In this document: positions 57,570-64,000 of the stretch, piece after piece
Layout: each line of letters opens with the position of its first letter
How positions within the stretch are numbered: the stretch's first letter is position 1
DNA from: Notospermus geniculatus
Taxonomy: Eukaryota > Nemertea > Pilidiophora > Heteronemertea > Lineidae
Assembly: GCA_002633025.1 (NCBI GenBank)
Contig: NMRB01002259.1
Span: forward strand, 52,562 to 116,561
Length of the DNA: 64,000 nt
Direction: 5' to 3'
The notes under the pieces: model-generated
Database searches by the model: none
Told to the model about the DNA's origin: nothing
Seen by the model: only the letters and a program-made list of their open reading frames with translations
Program-made: the position numbers and the translations under genes

Positions 57570-58800
57570 GGATGGGAAATCGTGATGGGTCGGGAAGTGT
57601 TCACCAAGATTTCGTTGATATTGCCGAGCTTAATCTGAGGCGGCTATGAGGATAGACTGATCGTGCTGTGTGGCCGGACTTGTCCTTCAGATTCGCTCAT
57701 GCAAATGAGGTGATGGATATTCATGAGTGCTGTTGATAATGGCTCATGAATATTCATGGGAGTAGTCTACAATGAGGCATTATAGACTTGAATTGAGAAT
57801 TCAAATTCTAATGAAGTGGACCGGTGCCTAGACTCTGTTAGGCTTGCAGATTCATAAGGCTTACTGCTACTGCTCAAAACAGCCTGGACGGAATCGACTG
57901 CAAGGGAGAGAGCTCACAACAGATAAAAGATGGCGGCGTGAATTAGGTTGTCAAATGACGAGAGTTGGACCAATGAGACAGTGGCGCCCCCACTGCCATG
58001 TGTGTCGACTTAACGGACTATGGGCTTGGATTACTTGCTCTCACAGCTTAATAACTTCCATAATGTACAAAGTATCATATCTTCAGCCACGATTTTGTTC
58101 ATGTCTCCCGTCCCCGAGGTGTGACCTTGCCATCGCTGCGAGTACCGATCCGTGGAGTCGGGGTGGATGACGCCATTATTGTCATTATCATAATATAATT
58201 TGTACGTGCTGAGCATGTTGATTTGGGTTGACTTATTCAGTACCTATTGTAAATTGGCGATGTTCACGTGGAATTTCTCAAAATTGATAAATATTTATTG
58301 AAATGAAATTACTGCAAGAAAATTTATTCATTGTAGGTTTCTACATGATATCTCTTCAAATTTTCCACTCACTGGCGCACAGTTGTCTTGAACATGACCA
58401 AATGGTGGCGCCGGTACTGAATAAGTTGAATTCATGCAAAACAGCAGACGTTACTCTCGCTGTGGGCTTTTCAGCTCATTATGGCCAAAATGCATTGTGT
58501 ATCAAACTCAACGAGCCCTCACTTTGAAGAACTATAAAATTTCTCTGGGTTTTCTCCGGATGAACTCTATGTACGAGCCAAAGTTACATAATGTGTGCAA
58601 TCTTTCCTTCACGCGGACTTCGCTTCTATACTTCTTGACCTGCACCGCTTGAGTCTTGTGAAATGGTGCTCTCCACACCAAGCGCCACCTATTCTAATCT
58701 TACCTAACTAAGGTATTCTAGCCTACTGAAATTTCGATGTAGAATAATAGCGTGTCATCTTTGTATTTTTGTATAGAGAATAAAACTGACATTCAATAAT
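57570..58800 (+). other. DLG 3' untranslated region
   Basis: About 1.2 kb from the stop codon to just past a poly(A) signal. It has AT-rich stretches and no further frame of interest. The end is inferred from the hexamer at 58779. Confidence 0.55.
58779..58784 (+). terminator. Poly(A) signal AATAAA for DLG
   Basis: AATAAA in GAGAATAAAACTGAC, the first canonical hexamer I found after the DLG stop codon. Cleavage would fall around 58800. Confidence 0.55.
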
Positions 58801-59048
58801 AGACTATTAAAGGGGCACATCAGTCAAGTGTGAACATACATGGGGACGAGGTTGCTAAATCTTTTGTTTCATGCATTCACACTCCATGCTGCTCTCTTCA
58901 CAATCCACACGTTCACAACTTTGAAGTAAGTGTGTGGCAATTTTGGCAAATGTCGTCTCAAGTGTGATCAAAGAATATTAAAGAAATCATGAATTCCAAT
59001 ACAACCCTTGTCCCCAGGTGCATTTACACTTGACTTCTGAACACCTTT

Positions 59049-59258
59049 AACTCGTCTGCCCCCAGGTTTGAGCAGACGGTATCTTCTGTTGAAGCTTTCT
59101 TGGAGCCTTGGAAATGAATTGGAAAGAATTTGAAGAAACATTCTTCAGATGGTTGATAGGAACAACATTTCTTCAAATATTTTTCAATCAGTACCACAGG
59201 ATGTGAGAAAACTTTGACAGAAGATGTCGTCTGCTGGACTCACGGGGCAGATGAGTTA
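59049..59258. mobile_element. GCAGACGG-family MITE, full palindrome
   Basis: TAACTCGTCTGCCCCCAGG mirrors GGGGCAGATGAGTTA. Inner arms carry AGCAGACGGTATCTTCTG and CAGAAGATGTCGTCTGCT. Other members lie at 32056-32171 and 40562-40772. Confidence 0.75.
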
Positions 59259-59540
59259 CTCCTCCTTTTCATCCAATGTATGGCCTTGATGGCAATCATG
59301 TGATCATATTCTTGTCATTTTGACCAAGAATTTCATAAGACTGGCTGGTTGATTCTACGGAATGACGAGGGGTCCTACATCATCATTTTACGCCACACGT
59401 ACAGTCTAGATTTTAGTGCAATTTAGAACACTTCTCCTGGCACTTAAAATCATTCATTTTATATACGATGTATAAATCTGCATTTAATAATCATGAAGAG
59501 CGATTTTCTTATCTTAACACAAGAAATGTCTTGTGTTATT

Positions 59541-60568
59541 TAGGTAGAGCATTTTATTGTCAATCTTAGATGCCAAAGCATGATCCTGACTCAAGCGTTG
59601 AGATTTCAAATAGTTGTTTTAGTAATTTCATATAGTTGGACACTGAGTGATATTCCAATGTGTAGATGCCCGAGGGATTTTCTTGGCGATGTTTAGCTGA
59701 AGTTGCTGACTGAAGTCTCTGGTTGCAGCAAGCATCTCTTCAGATTTGCTGTGAAGGGCTTCTACACGTGAATGTCACAGTTGCTGCCTAGCTCTCAAGC
59801 TGAGGCCTGAAAATTCAGCTCTACCGCTAAATCCTGCATGTATTATGAAGAATGTCGCTATTGTCCCAAATACAAGGTGTCCACACCCTTGTTTCCACTC
59901 AAGTGTGATTTTTCCGTGAGCATGTCCCTGCCAGGAATATGTTGGAAGAATTTACCATGAGATCAGATTACCTGCTTTGTATTGTTTTCATATTTTATCA
60001 AATGATATTGTACATTAGCTTAAAGAAGCTGATTTTAATTCTTAATCGTCTTGTGAGAATTTTAGTCTGAGTCTGACTTTGCTTGATTGCATTCAGATAA
60101 TGTATGGAGTCAGTTGGTGTTGAGGATAAACCCACTGATGCAGTGTCCCACTCATGATGTGCATTTCCAGCCTAACTTGCCAGTAAGTCTAACTTGGCAA
60201 AGTGTATCTTGGTGTTAAGTCCATCTTGGCATTATAGCTGAAGGTCTCAACAGAAGGAGCTGATGCCAAGATCACACTCATGCCAAGTTAGAGACATTGG
60301 CAGTTGTGAATAACCTCATGCACGTCAAATACTGGCTGACATTGCCACCAACTTTTCTATGTGGTCACTGACTCAATCATTAGTTTGTTTGCAAATTAGC
60401 AAAATCGTTTTTAGTCCCGTGTAGAAACTGTGCCCTCTGGTGGTGAAACAAAAGTTTATTTTGTAAGTGATACGCCACCACCGCGCTGAAGATATCGCCA
60501 TGTTTTTAGGTGTGAGGCGACCTCTATTATTTAGATATGGATATAGATACAAATTACAAATGTATATG
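59541..60568. repeat. 1-kb repeat, copy 1
   Basis: Nearly identical to 62973-64000 at an offset of 3432. I noticed one difference (GTGTAGATG versus GCGTAGATG). No gene was recognised in it. Confidence 0.95.
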
Positions 60569-61611
60569 TTGTTTATATGTATAGTGTTAATTGTAGTTAT
60601 CTGATTTTCACTTGGCAAAAATCCTCTTGAAATGGGGGTTTGGGGGAGAAATCAAAAATACATTCGGCTGTCAAGGCCATTCTTCTCCGACAGAGTTGTA
60701 AAATTGGTGTCTGGACATGAGTTGCTGAGAGCCACTTAAAGGGGAAGTCTCCTCACTATTTTATGGCCAGTGCTGCCACCTTTTGGGTACTTAAGTGAAT
60801 GAAAAAAGATTGCAGTTGCTTCATCGCCACCTTGAATAATTAAAACCACTGGAAACTGCATACTTTTGACTCCTTCCAGTCCAGTTCTATCCCTTATTTT
60901 CCTTACTTTTCAGGAGCTGTCCACATTTTCAGGATTTTCCAAAATCACTCTCATACTTAAAGGGATACGCTCAGTAGTATTTGGATGAGGTTGGCAGTGG
61001 AAAGTGAAGCGCCACTGCACCTGTCCACCCTGTTTATCAGCAGTGTATTGTCCTTTGTAGCACCTGGTATATTCCTGTGGGACGGCTTATTTCAAACAAG
61101 GGGTAGAACTGTTACCTTCGTTTGTTGGAAACCTGTCTTCTTCATACCTCAACAATATGATCAATAACAAGTCCAACCTGAGATGAGGTTGGCAAAATGG
61201 CCGACTATCTCGACGCTGACTGCGCCGGCAAATTTATTCTTTATCTGCCAAAATCTTCCGAATTTAGATATCTCATTGCCTGATGCAGTCGTTGTCTGTT
61301 TCTTCACACTTGGGCCAAATCGACCATGTATTGGTAAGATTTAATGTGTATCTCTCTGCAGGGCGCTTTTGTCAAGTTAGGGTGGTATTGAAGATTGTCA
61401 CATGCCAAGTGCAGACTTATTTTCACAGCCCCCACACATATACATGTATAAATGACATAACTACCGATAAATAAACAATATTAAGAAATAAAAATTGTGT
61501 ATGATCTTCAATTTCTTTCTGATCTTGTCCCAGTTGCATAATTGATAATTTCCATTTCACCAAAGTGGTAGCAGTGCCATCCTGAAATTGCTCTATTGGA
61601 ATTTTCTGAAT
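60569..61611. other. Intergenic spacer, nothing recognised
   Basis: Short frames only. A cluster of AATAAA-like hexamers lies at 61465-61495 but has no associated gene. Confidence 0.45.
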
Positions 61612-62232
61612 TTAAAGGAGCACGGTATTGGATCTCAAATGTGTTATTTGTCTGCCGACGTAGAGGGAGCTGCCTAGCGGCAGTAAGGCCGGGTTTACAT
61701 CGGATGACACGCGACACGAACGCGCAGGCGAACAATAGATTCACAAAGGATTCATCCCCATGAAACCTTTGTTCGCCTGCCTGTTCGTGTCACGTGTCAT
61801 TCAATGTATACTCGGCTTAAAGCCCCACTGTATTGAATCTGAAAAACGCAAATCATCGCCGCGATTCTTGACGTCAGTGCACGACGTCACGACGTGTAAA
61901 ATGTACTGCGCTCTACCTGAATACATTAGAGCCCTCCCTGTAGATTTTTTCATTGTGTGCTGAAAACTAGGCCTTGATTCTCAGAAATACGCATCAGGCA
62001 GGCATTGTGGGGACCTTCACGATGCTATGAGACCTCGACCAGCATTCTCCCAACACTTTGAAAATCCAGCAAAATTTAATACTGTGGGGCTTTAAGACGA
62101 ACTACAAAAATACATTACAAAATGTATGTAGTAAATCGGGTCAATTCGCTGACAATGTAGTTAGTCACGGGGTTGGAGAGTGGTGCGGTGGCGCCGGCTG
62201 TCGAGAAAAAGTGGAAATACCGTGGTCCTTTA
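61612..62232. mobile_element. AAAGGAGCACGGTAT element with nested MITE
   Basis: The left end TTTAAAGGAGCACGGTATTG and right end AATACCGTGGTCCTTTA are inverted. A smaller inverted-repeat element (61684-61819, ends TAAGGCCGGGTTTACAT and ATGTATACTCGGCTTA) is inserted near its left side. It is related to 41634-42040. Confidence 0.75.
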
Positions 62233-62430
62233 AAGGACCCAAATAATGGATCTTGGTGGGCTGACTCGGGTCAACCCAACTCAACGACGCCGGATTGGAG
62301 ACGGGCCATCTGGGATGATTTTATTGGAATATAAGATAAACTGGGTGAGACTTGATCAAAACAGTCGCACGTGCGTGGTTTCTATATATAGCTCGTCATA
62401 CATTGTATTTCCATATTCTCCCACTCATGG

Positions 62431-62444
62431 GTCACGTGACGTCA
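62431..62444 (+). promoter_or_regulatory. GTCACGTGAC overlapping TGACGTCA
   Basis: A perfect 10-bp E-box palindrome of the CLEAR/USF type overlaps a perfect CRE. They lie 38 bp before an ATG, with an inverted CCAAT (ATTGG) at 62457-62461. This combination is typical of proximal promoters of broadly expressed genes. Confidence 0.6.
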
Positions 62445-62481
62445 ACTCCCCATTTCATTGGTCTCTTTCCTATCGGACAAA

Positions 62482-62497
62482 ATGGCTGCTGCACAAG
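62482..62497 (+). CDS. Candidate first coding exon of a downstream gene
   Basis: ATG in strong context (A at -3, G at +4) encodes MAAAQ plus one base and stops at AAG|GTCAGT. The promoter-like motifs just upstream support it. The next exon is not identified, and the gene would continue right of the window. The product is unknown. Confidence 0.4.
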
Positions 62498-62972
62498 GTC
62501 AGTGAAGTCGCTCCCGTCTTTCTGAAAATTACACCGAATTAAGAGTCCCCTTTCCTGTAATTTCTCACCAGTAAGCTAGTTTCAATCTCCAGTACCTTTA
62601 TGAACACCCGTAGTTTTGGCATCTAATTATTTAGCGTATTTCTTAGGTAAAACACTTGCCGAAGTTTGACTTTTGGTCGACCGCCCTGCACGTACAAGAC
62701 AGTGCATTTGTACAGTGCATGCATGTAGACCTATGCCTACCTAATGAACTGTCAGTCTGGTGCCGCCGGTCTGGCTGGCTGTGGGCCAAATGCATTGAGG
62801 ATTCTAGACATAGACGCACGCATTATCGATGGCCTTGACATGCTTGATGTGTGTTTGTCAGTAGGCTAGGCTAGGCCTTAGCCTAGGTAGGGACCAGGAA
62901 GCAAAATTTTCTGATTGTAATATAACAATCAGTTGTGCCTGTAATTGTAGAGCTTGGATGTAGCTTTCAAAT

Positions 62973-64000
62973 TAGGTAGAGCATTTTATTGTCAATCTTA
63001 GATGCCAAAGCATGATCCTGACTCAAGCGTTGAGATTTCAAATAGTTGTTTTAGTAATTTCATATAGTTGGACACTGAGTGATATTCCAATGCGTAGATG
63101 CCCGAGGGATTTTCTTGGCGATGTTTAGCTGAAGTTGCTGACTGAAGTCTCTGGTTGCAGCAAGCATCTCTTCAGATTTGCTGTGAAGGGCTTCTACACG
63201 TGAATGTCACAGTTGCTGCCTAGCTCTCAAGCTGAGGCCTGAAAATTCAGCTCTACCGCTAAATCCTGCATGTATTATGAAGAATGTCGCTATTGTCCCA
63301 AATACAAGGTGTCCACACCCTTGTTTCCACTCAAGTGTGATTTTTCCGTGAGCATGTCCCTGCCAGGAATATGTTGGAAGAATTTACCATGAGATCAGAT
63401 TACCTGCTTTGTATTGTTTTCATATTTTATCAAATGATATTGTACATTAGCTTAAAGAAGCTGATTTTAATTCTTAATCGTCTTGTGAGAATTTTAGTCT
63501 GAGTCTGACTTTGCTTGATTGCATTCAGATAATGTATGGAGTCAGTTGGTGTTGAGGATAAACCCACTGATGCAGTGTCCCACTCATGATGTGCATTTCC
63601 AGCCTAACTTGCCAGTAAGTCTAACTTGGCAAAGTGTATCTTGGTGTTAAGTCCATCTTGGCATTATAGCTGAAGGTCTCAACAGAAGGAGCTGATGCCA
63701 AGATCACACTCATGCCAAGTTAGAGACATTGGCAGTTGTGAATAACCTCATGCACGTCAAATACTGGCTGACATTGCCACCAACTTTTCTATGTGGTCAC
63801 TGACTCAATCATTAGTTTGTTTGCAAATTAGCAAAATCGTTTTTAGTCCCGTGTAGAAACTGTGCCCTCTGGTGGTGAAACAAAAGTTTATTTTGTAAGT
63901 GATACGCCACCACCGCGCTGAAGATATCGCCATGTTTTTAGGTGTGAGGCGACCTCTATTATTTAGATATGGATATAGATACAAATTACAAATGTATATG
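62973..64000. repeat. 1-kb repeat, copy 2, cut by window end
   Basis: Repeats 59541-60568 with almost no differences, up to the last base of the window. It may extend further. Confidence 0.95.

Noticed and set aside
1-64000. Bacterial operon, CRISPR array or viral genome
   Set aside because: Large introns, poly(A) signals and MITE density show a metazoan nuclear locus, and no array of regularly spaced identical repeats with unique spacers exists.

Overview
The window is metazoan nuclear DNA. It has large GT-AG introns, dispersed inverted-repeat elements every 1-2 kb, tRNA-derived SINE-like sequences and assembly gaps. Element density and gene architecture suggest a marine invertebrate. I cannot name the species, and nothing here is bacterial or viral.

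The main gene, on the + strand from about 7256 to 57569 (3' UTR to about 58800), is the 3' part of a Discs-large (DLG) MAGUK scaffold. The visible exons encode PDZ1, PDZ2, a linker, PDZ3, the start of SH3, the HOOK region and a complete guanylate-kinase-like (GK) domain ending in EKL-stop. All splice phases agree from PDZ1 into the SH3 and from the HOOK to the stop. The upstream exons (L27 or other N-terminus) are not visible and probably lie left of the window. The rest of the SH3 runs into a 34-N gap at 47783-47816 that is too small for what is missing.

Between PDZ2 and PDZ3 lies a 32-kb intron (14047-46316). At 24882-25519 it holds a 212-codon open exon with a strong-context ATG, an in-frame upstream stop and a donor in exactly the phase needed to join PDZ3. 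I read this as an internal alternative first exon, giving a short isoform with an acidic disordered N-terminus followed by PDZ3-SH3-GK. Two smaller phase-compatible ATG exons (15662, 33862) and a 33-nt Pro/Ser cassette exon (12340) are weaker candidates. Around the HOOK, a 42-nt exon (well supported) and a 15-nt exon (tentative) are also in phase.

Left of PDZ1, on the - strand, are two diverged tandem copies of a small gene. Both share a CCAAT-containing 5' exon, an acceptor-ATG-donor exon beginning MSD, and flanking intron sequence. The right-hand copy also has a phase-matched last exon and a poly(A) signal, giving a predicted charged protein of about 56 residues that I do not recognise. A 640-bp insertion with a 9-bp direct repeat splits its first intron.

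Right of DLG, 62431-62497 looks like a promoter (GTCACGTGAC overlapping TGACGTCA, plus an inverted CCAAT) with a short first coding exon of a gene running off the right edge. The last 1028 bases repeat 59541-60568 almost exactly.

Introns and intergenic DNA are mostly non-autonomous inverted-repeat transposons (pogo-like, hAT-like and unclassified MITEs), one foldback-type element, minisatellites and tRNA-like SINE heads. I found no transposase or reverse transcriptase reading frame.
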